NCBI RefSeq assembly: GCF_001426525.1 | Contig: NZ_LMEW01000010.1 | Coordinates: 62,001 to 126,000 of the forward strand | DNA length: 64,000 bases | Source: Massilia sp. Root133 | Lineage (GTDB): Bacteria > Pseudomonadota > Gammaproteobacteria > Burkholderiales > Burkholderiaceae_D | Direction of reading: 5' to 3' | Shown here: positions 1 to 8,272 of the stretch, in pieces | Layout: each line of letters begins with the position of its first letter | Position numbering within the stretch: position 1 is the stretch's first letter | Notes under the pieces: model-generated | What the model saw: the letters and a program-made list of their open reading frames with translations, nothing else | The model's database searches: none | Told to the model about the DNA's origin: nothing | Position numbers and translations under genes: made by a program

Positions 1-115
1 GCTGCACCACGTCGACCGCCTGCTGCCGGGGCAGCAGCGCTTCGCGCAGTTGATGGAGCAGTTGGCGCAGCTGCAGCCGGTGGCGGAGAGTGGCGTGGTC
101 GACGAGGTGGTGTAG
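1..115 (+). CDS. 3' end of an unidentified gene (partial)
   Basis: An open frame enters from the left edge and ends at a TAG at 113-115. It gives 37 residues ending LVDEVV-like (GVVDEVV). The fragment is leucine- and glutamine-rich and looks helical, but is too short to identify. Its last codons contain GAGGTGG, which sits at ribosome-binding distance from the TTG at 116, so it is probably translationally coupled to the next gene. Confidence 0.5.
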   Translation, partial: LHHVDRLLPGQQRFAQLMEQLAQLQPVAESGVVDEVV

Positions 116-847
116 TTGTCGGGTGCGCGCTCCGTTACCAGCGAATGGACGCCGAAGATTCGTGCCGAATTGAGTCAGTTGGCACGTTTCTGTTGGCGTC
201 CAACACGTCGGCACCCTGCCGACGTCGGCATGTCCGGCCTGATCTGGCGCCTGGCGGTCATATTGCTTGCATATCTGGTGTCGTTTGCGATCGTGCTTTC
301 ACCGATACTGCTTGGGCTGACCAAGCTGCTCGGCGTGACATCGACGCTGGATTGGTCGGGCGCCCGCATGGCGTTTGCGTCGGTGGTGGTCGCCCCGCTG
401 CTCGAGGAACTGGTCTTTCGGGCTGGCCTGCGCAGTGCGACCGCGACACTCGCGGTGCAGCCTGTGCTGATACCCCTCTTCATCGGGAACTGGCAGGTCT
501 CGCTCGTCCTGCTTGGCGTTGTTGCGGCTGTGATGTTCGTCGATCACGTTCGCCGGCGACACCTCGATGATGCGAGAAAATTTTCTCTACGCATGGCGCG
601 AGGACGTGCCTTCCTGACTCGATATCGCCTGATCGTGTGGGGGAATGCGGTTGCGTTTGGCCTTGCTCACCTTGGCAATTTTACGATTGCGACCACCAAT
701 GGTTGGCTTGGGTGCCTGACAGTGTTCGTCGTCTCTTCGCAGATCATTACGGGAGTTGTCCTGAGTTACTTCCGCCTGCGTTATGGATTGTTCTCTGCAA
801 TGGGCTTCCACGCAATTTTCAATTCTAGTTGGTTGTTGTTTGACTGA
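116..847 (+). CDS. CPBP (Abi/Rce1-like) intramembrane metalloprotease
   Basis: This is a 243-residue polytopic membrane protein of the CPBP (CaaX protease and bacteriocin-processing) family. The family signatures are present in order: EELVFR near residues 97-102, FGLAHLGNF in the last third, and a GFHAIFN-type motif near the C terminus. These supply the glutamate, histidine and asparagine that form the metal site. The start chosen is TTG at 116, directly after the upstream stop and 5 nt past GAGGTGG. An ATG at 230 would remove a basic N-terminal arm but has no clear ribosome-binding site. G+C looks lower than in neighbouring genes. The substrate is unknown; the family includes bacteriocin self-immunity proteins and prenyl-protein proteases. 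Confidence 0.8.
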   Translation: MSGARSVTSEWTPKIRAELSQLARFCWRPTRRHPADVGMSGLIWRLAVILLAYLVSFAIVLSPILLGLTKLLGVTSTLDWSGARMAFASVVVAPLLEELVFRAGLRSATATLAVQPVLIPLFIGNWQVSLVLLGVVAAVMFVDHVRRRHLDDARKFSLRMARGRAFLTRYRLIVWGNAVAFGLAHLGNFTIATTNGWLGCLTVFVVSSQIITGVVLSYFRLRYGLFSAMGFHAIFNSSWLLFD

Positions 848-889
848 CGTGGCGTAATTCGCTACACGGTCTAGTGAAAATCATAATCC

Positions 890-907
890 CGGCGGCACTG
901 CCCGCCG
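890..907 (+). terminator. weak hairpin after the CPBP gene
   Basis: CGGCGG and CCGCCG form a perfect 6-bp stem around CACTGC. The following sequence, TGTGAAAATTT, is only partly T-rich, so this is a weak candidate terminator between the CPBP gene and the oxidoreductase. Confidence 0.25.
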
Positions 908-943
908 TGTGAAAATTTGCCTTTGATTACAGCGGAGAGCGAC

Positions 944-3046
944 GTGCGCATCGAACGGACCACCCACGCGGCGGTGACCCGCCGCGGCTTCCTCAAGTCC
1001 GCCGGCGGGCTCGTGCTCGGCTTTATGCTGCCTGTCCCCGGCCGCGCAGCCGCACCGGCACCGAACGCCTTCCTGCACATCGCGCCCGACGACACCGTCA
1101 CCGTGATGGTCGACCGGCTCGAATTCGGCCAGGGCGTCCACACGGCGCTGCCGATGCTGGTCGCCGAGGAGCTCGACGCCGACTGGTCGCGCGTGCGCGC
1201 CGAACTGGCACCGGCGGGCGACGCCTACAAGGATCCGCTGTTCGGCATCCAGATGACCGGCAGTTCGATCTCGGTGGCGCATTCGTTCACGCATTACCGC
1301 GAGATCGGCGCGCGCGCCCGCGCGATGCTGGTCGCCGCCGCGGCCGAGCGGTGGCAGGTCGCGCCGGCGTCGTGCACCACGTCGGCGGGCACGGTCATCG
1401 GCCCCGGCGGCCGCAAGGCGCGCTACGGCGCGCTGGCCGATGCGGCCATGAAGCTGCCGGTGCCGGCGACCGTCCAACTGAAGGACGCGAACGATTTCCA
1501 GCGCATCGGTAAGCCGACCGGACGCCTGGATGCGCGCGCGAAATCGAGCGGCAAGCAGCAGTTCGGCATCGACTTTTCCCTGCCCGGCATGAAGGTGGCC
1601 GTGGTCGCGCGTCCGCCCGTGTTCGGCGCCCGGGTGCGCAGCCTCGATGCCGCCAGGGCCAGGGCCATCAAGGGCGTGGTGGACGTGGTCGAGGTGGCGG
1701 CCGGCAGCGGCGGGCGCGGCGTGGCCGTGATCGCGGACGGTTACTGGCAGGCGAAGCAGGGGCGCGATGCGCTCGTGATCGACTGGGACACCGGTGCGGT
1801 CGACAAGCTTGATTCGGGCCGCCAATTGCGCGATTACCGCGCGCTTGCCGCCACGCCGGCGCTGGCGGCTACGTCGATCTCGGCCGTCTACGAATTTCCT
1901 TACCTGGCACATGCGCCGATGGAACCGGTCAACTGCGTGGTCGACCTCCACGCAGATCGCTGCTCGGTGTGGGCGGGTGTGCAGTTCCAGACGTTCGACC
2001 AGACCGCCGTCGCCGCCGCCGCGGGGCTCAAGCTCACGCAGGTCTCGTTGCACACGATGATGTCGGGCGGCGGTTTCGGCCGCCGCGGCGTGACCACGTC
2101 GGACGACCTGGTCGAAGCGGTGAACGTCGCGAAGGCGTACGGACGCGGCCCCGTGAAAATCATCTGGAGCCGCGAGGACGACATCAAGGGCGGCTACTAT
2201 CGCCCCGCGCACGTGCACAAGGTCGACATCGGGCTCGATGGGAACGGCGACGTCGTGGCGTGGAACCACGTCATCGTCGGCCAGGCGATCAGCACGGGCA
2301 CGCCGTTCGAATCGGTGCTCATCAAGAACGGCGTGGATTCCACGACGACCGAGGGCATCGCCGAGGCGTATGCATTGCCGGTCAAGCTGACGGTGCATCA
2401 TCCGAAGGCGAACGTGCCGGTGCTGTGGTGGCGCGGGTCGGCATCGAACCACACGGCGTTCGTCATGGAGACCCTGGTGGACGAAGTGGCGCACGCGGCC
2501 GGCGCCGATCCGGTCGCGTACCGGCGCAAGCTGCTGGGTGATAAACGCCCGCGCCACGTGGCGGCGCTCGACCTGGCCGTGCAGAAGTCCGGCTACGGCA
2601 AGAAGCAGTTGGCCGAGGGCCGTGCCTGGGGCGTGGCCGTGCACGGCATGTCCGGCAGTGTGGTGGCCTACGTGGTCGAGGCGTCGGTCGAGCAGGGCGT
2701 GCCGAAGCTGCACAAGGTCACGGCCGGGGTGCATTGCAACCTGGCCGTCAATCCGCTGTCGATCGAGGCGCAGGTGCAGGGCGCCGTGCTGGCAGCCCTC
2801 GGCACCACGTTGCCCGGCGCCGCCATCACGTTCAGGGACGGCGTCGTCGAGCAGGGGAATTTCAACGACTACACGGTGGCGCGCCTGCCCGACATGCCGC
2901 ATGTGGACGTGTTCATCGTGCCGTCCACCGAGCCGCCCACCGGCATGGGCGAGCCGGGCTTGCCGCCGCTGGCGCCGGCCTTCGCCAACGCCATCTTCCA
3001 GCTCACGGGCAAGCGCTTGCGCAAGCTGCCGTTCGAGCTCGGCTGA
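944..3046 (+). CDS. IorB-like molybdopterin-binding oxidoreductase subunit, Tat-exported
   Basis: This protein of about 700 residues matches the xanthine-dehydrogenase-family large subunit of the isoquinoline 1-oxidoreductase (IorB) type. These bind molybdopterin cytosine dinucleotide and hydroxylate N-heterocycles or oxidise aldehydes. The N terminus has a twin-arginine signal (TRRGFLKSAGG) followed by a hydrophobic stretch and an Ala-rich cleavage region. A glycine-rich GGGFGRRG cofactor-binding segment lies mid-protein, and GEPGLPPLAPAFANA sits near the C terminus. GTG at 944 is preferred because GGAGAG precedes it by 4 nt; an in-frame TTG at 917 is the alternative. The 2Fe-2S partner (IorA), normally adjacent, is not present on either side, so a complete enzyme would need a partner encoded elsewhere. 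Confidence 0.8.
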   Translation: MRIERTTHAAVTRRGFLKSAGGLVLGFMLPVPGRAAAPAPNAFLHIAPDDTVTVMVDRLEFGQGVHTALPMLVAEELDADWSRVRAELAPAGDAYKDPLFGIQMTGSSISVAHSFTHYREIGARARAMLVAAAAERWQVAPASCTTSAGTVIGPGGRKARYGALADAAMKLPVPATVQLKDANDFQRIGKPTGRLDARAKSSGKQQFGIDFSLPGMKVAVVARPPVFGARVRSLDAARARAIKGVVDVVEVAAGSGGRGVAVIADGYWQAKQGRDALVIDWDTGAVDKLDSGRQLRDYRALAATPALAATSISAVYEFPYLAHAPMEPVNCVVDLHADRCSVWAGVQFQTFDQTAVAAAAGLKLTQVSLHTMMSGGGFGRRGVTTSDDLVEAVNVAKAYGRGPVKIIWSREDDIKGGYYRPAHVHKVDIGLDGNGDVVAWNHVIVGQAISTGTPFESVLIKNGVDSTTTEGIAEAYALPVKLTVHHPKANVPVLWWRGSASNHTAFVMETLVDEVAHAAGADPVAYRRKLLGDKRPRHVAALDLAVQKSGYGKKQLAEGRAWGVAVHGMSGSVVAYVVEASVEQGVPKLHKVTAGVHCNLAVNPLSIEAQVQGAVLAALGTTLPGAAITFRDGVVEQGNFNDYTVARLPDMPHVDVFIVPSTEPPTGMGEPGLPPLAPAFANAIFQLTGKRLRKLPFELG

Positions 3047-3061
3047 CGGCCGGGCAGGACG

Positions 3062-3841
3062 TCAGGTCTTGTCGGTCTTCGACCGGCTGGTCCGCGCCTT
3101 GCCGTTGCCGCCATTGCCGCCGTTCGGCGCAGGCGGCTGCACCTTCGGCGCGTCCTTGGGCGCTTCCGCTTTCGGCGCCCGGCCTGCCTCCTTCGCGGGC
3201 GCTGCCGGCGCTGCGGCGCTCGGCGTCATCGCGTTGGCGACCGCCTGCGTAAATTGTTCCTGCAACATGTTCCACCATGCGACGGCAGCCGGCATCGCCG
3301 CCGCCGCCGGGTTGCCCGGTGCGTCCGTCGCGCCGGCGGCCTGAGGCGCGGCCGTGCCCGGCTGAGCCGTGCCGCCGCTGCCCGCCGCGGCGGCATCCGG
3401 CGCCCTGGGAGCATCCGTCTTCGCGGCCGGCGTTGCCGGCTTGGCAGCGGCGCCCGACTGGCCCTGCGCACCGAAGAAGGGCGGGAACGGCATCGACGCC
3501 ATTTTTTCCGCGCTGACGCCGGACTGGCGCATCGCTTCGGCCATCGAGGCGCCCATCGTCTTCAGCGTCATCAGCGTGCCGCGCTGCACTTCGAGGGCCT
3601 GGATGGTCCCGCGCAGCATGGACAGGTTCAGGTTCAGCCAGGACTCGACCGCCTTGAGGTCGGCGATGCGCTTGTCCAGGTCCTCGGTCGACATCGGCGG
3701 TGCGGCGATGCCAGCCATCCCCGACATGCCGGGTATGCCGGGCATACCGGTGCCGGGGATCTGCATGGATCCCCACAGGTTCTTGACGAATTCCAGCGTG
3801 TCCGTCACGCCAGGCATGGCGGGTGCGGAGGGTTTCAGCAT
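3062..3841 (-). CDS. phaM: PhaM-like polyhydroxyalkanoate granule regulatory protein
   Basis: This 259-residue protein resembles PhaM, which in Cupriavidus activates PHB synthase and tethers PHB granules to DNA. The N-terminal 110 residues contain the conserved FVKNLWGSM-type stretch, a Met/Gly/Pro segment, and a helical region with W, L and R residues (ESWLNLNLSMLRGTIQALE). The rest is low-complexity Ala/Pro/Gly. The C terminus is Lys/Arg/Ser/Thr-rich (KARTSRSKTDKT), which suits DNA contact as in PhaM. AGGGAGA precedes the ATG. It is convergent with the oxidoreductase (15 nt between stops). The family call rests on pattern recognition; no PHB synthase gene lies in the window. Confidence 0.75.
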   Translation of the reverse strand: MLKPSAPAMPGVTDTLEFVKNLWGSMQIPGTGMPGIPGMSGMAGIAAPPMSTEDLDKRIADLKAVESWLNLNLSMLRGTIQALEVQRGTLMTLKTMGASMAEAMRQSGVSAEKMASMPFPPFFGAQGQSGAAAKPATPAAKTDAPRAPDAAAAGSGGTAQPGTAAPQAAGATDAPGNPAAAAMPAAVAWWNMLQEQFTQAVANAMTPSAAAPAAPAKEAGRAPKAEAPKDAPKVQPPAPNGGNGGNGKARTSRSKTDKT

Positions 3842-3952
3842 GGTGGTCTCCCTGGTTGGTGGCCGCTAGCGTAACAGATAAATAAGAGCCGACATAGACA
3901 TCGTTGGAAGCGCAGGCGGGCAGTGCGCGGGCGGACCGGCTACACTAGGCGG

Positions 3953-5104
3953 ATGAGCCCTGCATACGCCACGACCCGACGCCGCCGGCAACTCGTGCTG
4001 GGCGCGCTCACGGTCCTGTTGCATGTGCTCGTGTTCGTCTGGTTCGCGCGCCAGATGGGCCACGTGCCCGACCCGTCCGCCCGCACGGGCTCCGCGTCCC
4101 TGACGGCCGAGCTGGTCGAGGCGCCGCAGCCGCGCCCACTGCCGCCCGTGCCGCCACCGCAGCCGGCGCTGGAGCAGCCGCCGTTGCCCGAGATCGATCC
4201 GGAGCCCGTGGTGCCCGCGGCGCCACCGCCCGGTCGGCCCGATGCGGCGTTGACGCCGGAATCGGACGGTCTCGCCGCTGCCGACGCCGCGGGACAGCAA
4301 ACGGGGCAGGGTGGCGCCGCCGCCGGCGCGGACCCCGTACAATCCCCGGCACAGGACGCGGCACCCCAGGCGCCGGTCCGGCAGGAAGCGGCACCGAAGC
4401 CCCAGCCGGCCGCGCCGGAAGCGCGCCGTTACAAGGTCGACGTGCCGCCTTCGGCCGACATCACGCTCGACGTCGCGCGCACGGATGCGAACGGCACGAA
4501 GTGGAGCGGCGACGCGCAGCTGTCGTGGCGGGTGACGCCGTCCAGCTACCGCGTGAAGATCGAGGCCGGCATCCGCGTCGTGTTCGCGCACGTGAACCTG
4601 CTCACCCTCACGAGCGAGGGCACGGTTGGAGACGAAGGATTCGTCCCCACCTTGATGACGGAGAAGCGGCGCGGACGCGCCATGACGGCGACACATTTCA
4701 ATCGCCAGGAGGGCACGCTGACGTTTTCGGCATCCGGCGCGAAGTATCCGCTCGTGCCGGGCGCGCAGGATAAAGCCAGCGTGCCGCTGCAGTTGGCGGC
4801 CATCGCGCGCGGTGATTCGAAACAATTGTCGGGAAATATAGACATCCTTGTCGGCGAAGACCGCGACGCAAGCGTTTTCACCTTTACGGTGGCCGGACAG
4901 GAACAGCTCGACACGCCGCTGGGGCGCATCGCCACATGGCATTTCGTGCGTCCACCGAAACCCGGCTCGTACAATTCGCGCCTGGAACTCTGGCTGGCGC
5001 CGGCCTATGGCTGGTATCCGGTACAGATCCGCAATGTCGAGGCGAGTGGGGCGGTGACGACCCAGACCGCGAGCAAAATCGTGATTCAACAAGCAGGAAG
5101 CTGA
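3953..5104 (+). CDS. DUF3108 protein with TonB-like proline-rich linker
   Basis: This 383-residue protein has a short basic N terminus, one membrane segment (VLGALTVLLHVLVFVWFA), a Pro/Ala/Glu-rich linker of about 120 residues, and a C-terminal DUF3108 domain. The domain begins around YKVDVPPSADITLDV and ends at the stop. The layout suggests an inner-membrane-anchored periplasmic protein whose linker spans the periplasm, as in TonB, although no TonB C-terminal domain is seen. The start ATG at 3953 lies just after AGGCGG; a GTG at 3923 is possible. The next gene encodes a second DUF3108 protein 2 nt downstream, so the pair is one transcription unit. Function is unknown. Confidence 0.75.
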   Translation: MSPAYATTRRRRQLVLGALTVLLHVLVFVWFARQMGHVPDPSARTGSASLTAELVEAPQPRPLPPVPPPQPALEQPPLPEIDPEPVVPAAPPPGRPDAALTPESDGLAAADAAGQQTGQGGAAAGADPVQSPAQDAAPQAPVRQEAAPKPQPAAPEARRYKVDVPPSADITLDVARTDANGTKWSGDAQLSWRVTPSSYRVKIEAGIRVVFAHVNLLTLTSEGTVGDEGFVPTLMTEKRRGRAMTATHFNRQEGTLTFSASGAKYPLVPGAQDKASVPLQLAAIARGDSKQLSGNIDILVGEDRDASVFTFTVAGQEQLDTPLGRIATWHFVRPPKPGSYNSRLELWLAPAYGWYPVQIRNVEASGAVTTQTASKIVIQQAGS

Positions 5105-5106
5105 TA

Positions 5107-5865
5107 ATGAAAAATGTTTTGAAGATGGCAGGCGCAGGGGCAGTATTGATGACCGTGCTGGGCGGCCCTGCGGTCGCGGCGGAAGAACATCCCGCCATCA
5201 AGCGCCCGTTTGACCTGCCGCCGTCGGCCGACCTGACCTATTCCATCGGCGCGCGCCAGCGCGGCTTCAACCTGAGCGGCGATGCGACGCTCACCTGGCG
5301 CGTCAACGACAGCAAATACGCCATCAGCGCCGAGTCGCGCGTGGCGCTGTTGGGCAAGCTGACGGAAAACCGCAGCACGGGCATCGTCGACAACTGGGGC
5401 CTCGCACCGACGGAGTACTTCGACAAGCGCTTCCGCAAGGACCCGACGACGGCCACCTTCGACCGCGACGGCAAGACCATCACGTTCAGCGACGGCGACA
5501 AGACGTATCCGATCAAGGGCGGCGAGCAGGACCGCGTGTCCGTCTCGTGGCAGCTGGTGGCGGTCGCGCGCGCCGCGAAGGACAAATTCAAGCCGGGGTC
5601 GGAATGGCAGTTCTTCGTCATCGGCCCGCGCGACGCGGACCCGTGGACGTTCCGCGTCGTGGGCCGCGAGAAGGTGCAGGCCGGCGCGTCGCTGGGCGAA
5701 GTGGATGCCGTGCACGTGATGCGCGCGCCGCCGCCGGGTTCCAGAGACCAGTCGCTCGACATCTGGCTGGCGCCCGGCCACGAGTGGTATCCGGTCAAGC
5801 TGCGCTTCACCGACAACGATCGCGACTACGTCGAGCAGACGCTCGAACGCATCGTCAAGAAGTAG
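5107..5865 (+). CDS. DUF3108 exported protein
   Basis: This 252-residue protein has a Sec signal peptide (ending near GGPAVAAEEH) followed almost entirely by a DUF3108 domain. It shares with its upstream neighbour the motifs FDLPPSADLTY / VDVPPSADITL, the GDATLTWRV / GDAQLSWRV strand, and the terminal LDIWLAPGHEWYPVKLRF / LELWLAPAYGWYPVQIRN block. It is therefore a tandem paralogue lacking the anchor and proline linker. AGGAAG sits 6 nt before the ATG. The gene overlaps the convergent oxidase-like gene by 11 bp. The beta-rich fold is known in the family to be periplasmic, but no activity is established. Confidence 0.8.
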   Translation: MKNVLKMAGAGAVLMTVLGGPAVAAEEHPAIKRPFDLPPSADLTYSIGARQRGFNLSGDATLTWRVNDSKYAISAESRVALLGKLTENRSTGIVDNWGLAPTEYFDKRFRKDPTTATFDRDGKTITFSDGDKTYPIKGGEQDRVSVSWQLVAVARAAKDKFKPGSEWQFFVIGPRDADPWTFRVVGREKVQAGASLGEVDAVHVMRAPPPGSRDQSLDIWLAPGHEWYPVKLRFTDNDRDYVEQTLERIVKK

Positions 5866-6493
5866 CCCAGTCCTTCACATAGGCCGGCGCCGGCTGGGCG
5901 CAGTACGCGTCCGGGACAGGCGTCCCGCGCGCCGCGCCGAGCGGCAGCACGCCGGCCCACGCGGCGATGTGCATGTCTTCCGCGTCGTCGTCGGGCGGGC
6001 CGGTGCGCACCTTGCACGCGGCCTCGGCGAGCGCGATGCGCATCACGGTCGTCGCCGCGAATTCCTTGTCGTTCCCCGGGCGGATCTCCGCCTGCCGGCC
6101 CGGCGCGAGGTGCTCCATGAAGTCGACCAGGGTCTGGCGCTTGGCGTCTTCCGCGACGATCTCGAAGCGGCCGTAGACCATCGCGCTGCGGTAGTTCATC
6201 GAATGATTGAACGCGGAGCGTGCCAGCACGAGGCCGTCCACGTGCGTGATCGTCACGCAGCAATCCTGCTCCGTCAGGCGCTGCAGCATGCGGCTGCCGT
6301 TCGACCCGTGGATGTACAGGTAGTCGCCGCTGCGCCAGCAGGCGGTGGGGATGCAATGCGTGCCGTGTGCGTCGGCGAAGGCGACGTGGCAAACATACGC
6401 GGCGTCGACGATGGCATGCAGCAGGGCGGGATCGTAGGACGCCTTGGATGCGCCGCGCTTGACCTGGGTGCGGGAGGAAGGAGCAGTGTTCAT
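5855..6493 (-). CDS. pyridoxamine 5'-phosphate oxidase-fold flavin-binding protein
   Basis: This 212-residue protein resembles the pyridoxamine-oxidase-related, FMN-binding split-barrel family (Pyridox_ox_2 type). Recognisable segments are HGTHCIPTACWRSGDYLYIHGS, CVTITHVDGLVLARSAFNHSMNYRSAM and VYGRFEIV, which together form the flavin-binding barrel. The gene is divergent from a MocR/PdxR-type regulator with 90 nt between starts. That arrangement is common for regulators of B6 or amine metabolism and suggests this protein is the regulatory target. It lacks the typical PdxH C terminus, so it need not be a true PNP oxidase; a general FMN/F420-type reductase role is possible. Confidence 0.8.
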   Translation of the reverse strand: MNTAPSSRTQVKRGASKASYDPALLHAIVDAAYVCHVAFADAHGTHCIPTACWRSGDYLYIHGSNGSRMLQRLTEQDCCVTITHVDGLVLARSAFNHSMNYRSAMVYGRFEIVAEDAKRQTLVDFMEHLAPGRQAEIRPGNDKEFAATTVMRIALAEAACKVRTGPPDDDAEDMHIAAWAGVLPLGAARGTPVPDAYCAQPAPAYVKDWATS

Positions 6494-6500
6494 TGGCCTC

Positions 6501-6530
6501 GATAATGTGGGTGGAAGCCGCACTATAATG
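6501..6530. promoter_or_regulatory. direct repeat in divergent promoter (candidate MocR site)
   Basis: The hexamer ATAATG occurs at 6502-6507 and again at 6525-6530, 23 nt apart and on the same helical face, between the two divergent starts. The second copy overlaps TATAAT at 6524-6529, a consensus -10 for the regulator. MocR/PdxR regulators are known to bind direct repeats, so autoregulation is plausible but untested. Confidence 0.35.
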
Positions 6531-6583
6531 GCCGGGATGGCTCCAGCAACAGATCCAGGGCCGTGCAATTTCATGGAGCCACG

Positions 6584-8035
6584 ATGGATTATTCCCTGCT
6601 GCTGGACGCCTTCGGCCGCGACCACGCCCGACATGCCTGGCCGCGCCAGCGCCTGCTGCACGAATGCCTGCGCGCCGCGATCCGCGACGGCACCCTGGCG
6701 GCCGGCACGCGCTTGCTCGCCACGCGAGCGCTCGCGCAGGAACTGGGCATCGCCCGCAACACGGTGCTGTACGCGTACGAGCAGCTGGCGTGCGAAGGCT
6801 TCGTCATCCCGGACCGGCGCGGCACCGTGGTCGCCGGCATCGCCCCCGCGCCGCGCCGGCGCAGCGCCGACGTGCCGCAGGCGGGCCTCGCGCGCCGCGC
6901 GCAGAACCTGCGCACCGTGAACGGCACCGCCAGTGTCGCGCTGCCGTTCACGCCCGGCGTGCCCGATTTGCGCGCCTTCCCGCTGGCGCAGTGGCGCCGC
7001 CTGCTGGACCGCGCCTGGCGCGGCCTGTCCTTTGATCAGCTGAACTACGGCGACCCGGCCGGCGAGTCCGCGCTGCGCACCGCGATCGCGGACTACCTGC
7101 GCGCGTCGCGCGGCGTCGTGTGCGAGCCGGGCCAGGTCTTCATCACGGACGGCACGCAGGCGAGCCTCGACCTGTGCGCCCACGCCTGTGCGGACGCAGG
7201 CGACATCGCCTGGATCGAGAATCCCGGCTACGGCGGCGCACTGGCCGCGTTCCGGGGTGCCGGTCTCGTCGTCGAGGGCATCGCCGTGGATGGGGAGGGC
7301 ATGGCGCCGTCTCTTCACGACTGGAGCGTGCGCCGCCCGAAGCTGATCTACACGACGCCGTCGCACCAGTACCCCATCGGCGTGGTGACGTCGGCGGCGC
7401 GGCGCCTGGCGCTGATCGATGGCGCGCGTGCGGCCGGCGCGCTGATCGTCGAGGACGACTACGACAGCGAGTTCCGCCACGAAGGCCCGCCGCTGGCGGC
7501 GATGCAGGGTCTCGTGCCGGATGCGCCCGTGCTGTACTGCGGCACGTTCAGCAAGACGATGTTTCCGGCGCTGCGCATCGGGTTCGTCGTCGTGCCGGCC
7601 GGGCTGGCGCCGCAACTGGCCGTCATGCGCGCGCAGTCGGCAGCAGCGGGGCGGACGGCGGAGCAGCTGGCGCTGGCGGAATTTTTACGCAGCGGCGAGT
7701 TCGCGCTGCATTTGCGGCGGATGCGGCGGCTGTATCGGCAGCGGCGGGATGCGCTGGTCGAGGCGCTCGGGCGGCACGTGGGCAGTCACGCTGTCGTCGA
7801 AGGGGCTTCGGCCGGGATGCATCTGGCGCTGCGCCTGCCCGCCGATGGCATTGCGGACGTGGAGATCGTGCGGCGCGCGCGGGCGCAGGGAATCGTCGTG
7901 AATGCGTTGTCGGCGCATGCGGTGCCCGGTGGGGCGCCGGTCAACGGGCTGCTGCTCGGGTATGCGCAGGTGCCGGTGGAGCGGATGGATGCGCTGGTCG
8001 AGCGGCTGGCGGGCGTGATGCTGGACCGGCCTTAA
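6584..8035 (+). CDS. MocR/PdxR-family transcriptional regulator (GntR HTH + aminotransferase fold)
   Basis: This 483-residue protein has an N-terminal GntR winged helix (about residues 20-85, containing LATRALAQELGIARNTVLYAYEQL) joined to a fold-type I aminotransferase domain. The PLP-binding region shows VEDDYDSEFR and the Schiff-base lysine segment GTFSKTMFPALRIGF. Such proteins sense PLP or an amine and act as regulators rather than enzymes. GGAG lies 5 nt before the ATG at 6584. It is divergent from the flavin-oxidase-fold gene, its likely target. The 3' part of the gene is still in the usual high-G+C codon style, and the gene ends just before the lower-G+C scar at 8.04-8.5 kb. Confidence 0.88.
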   Translation: MDYSLLLDAFGRDHARHAWPRQRLLHECLRAAIRDGTLAAGTRLLATRALAQELGIARNTVLYAYEQLACEGFVIPDRRGTVVAGIAPAPRRRSADVPQAGLARRAQNLRTVNGTASVALPFTPGVPDLRAFPLAQWRRLLDRAWRGLSFDQLNYGDPAGESALRTAIADYLRASRGVVCEPGQVFITDGTQASLDLCAHACADAGDIAWIENPGYGGALAAFRGAGLVVEGIAVDGEGMAPSLHDWSVRRPKLIYTTPSHQYPIGVVTSAARRLALIDGARAAGALIVEDDYDSEFRHEGPPLAAMQGLVPDAPVLYCGTFSKTMFPALRIGFVVVPAGLAPQLAVMRAQSAAAGRTAEQLALAEFLRSGEFALHLRRMRRLYRQRRDALVEALGRHVGSHAVVEGASAGMHLALRLPADGIADVEIVRRARAQGIVVNALSAHAVPGGAPVNGLLLGYAQVPVERMDALVERLAGVMLDRP

Positions 8036-8173
8036 GTCTCCATCCGACCCAAATCAGCCCTTCAATGAGCCTGTCAGACTTTTTGTGTGGCTGGATGTAC
8101 TGACACTAACCAACGTTGTTGGTAAGAAGACGAGCAAGAATGCATCACTTGTTCAATCAACAACGGAGGCATC

Positions 8174-8272
8174 ATGGCAGTGGACGCTTATCTTCAGATC
8201 GATGGTATCAAGGGCGAATCCCAAGACTCAGCCCACAAAGACTGGATTGCACCGAAGGCCGGGCATTTATGA
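8174..8272 (+). pseudogene. hcp: truncated hcp (type VI secretion tube protein), N-terminal fragment
   Basis: GGAGG precedes an ATG that opens MAVDAYLQIDGIKGESQDSA, the typical start of Hcp, the tube protein of type VI secretion systems. Intact Hcp is about 160 residues. Here the match continues only to HKDWI, then becomes APKAGHL and stops at 8270-8272. This leaves the first strand of the barrel and cannot form a tube. A 15-bp palindrome (ACCAAC GTT GTTGGT, 8109-8123) lies upstream. No other type VI genes are in the window, so this is a remnant of an orphan hcp-effector locus collapsed by deletion. Confidence 0.7.

Noticed and set aside
881..2902. A 673-codon open frame antisense to the IorB-like gene
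   Set aside because: Same low-complexity shadow composition, and the opposite strand has a Tat signal and cofactor motifs.
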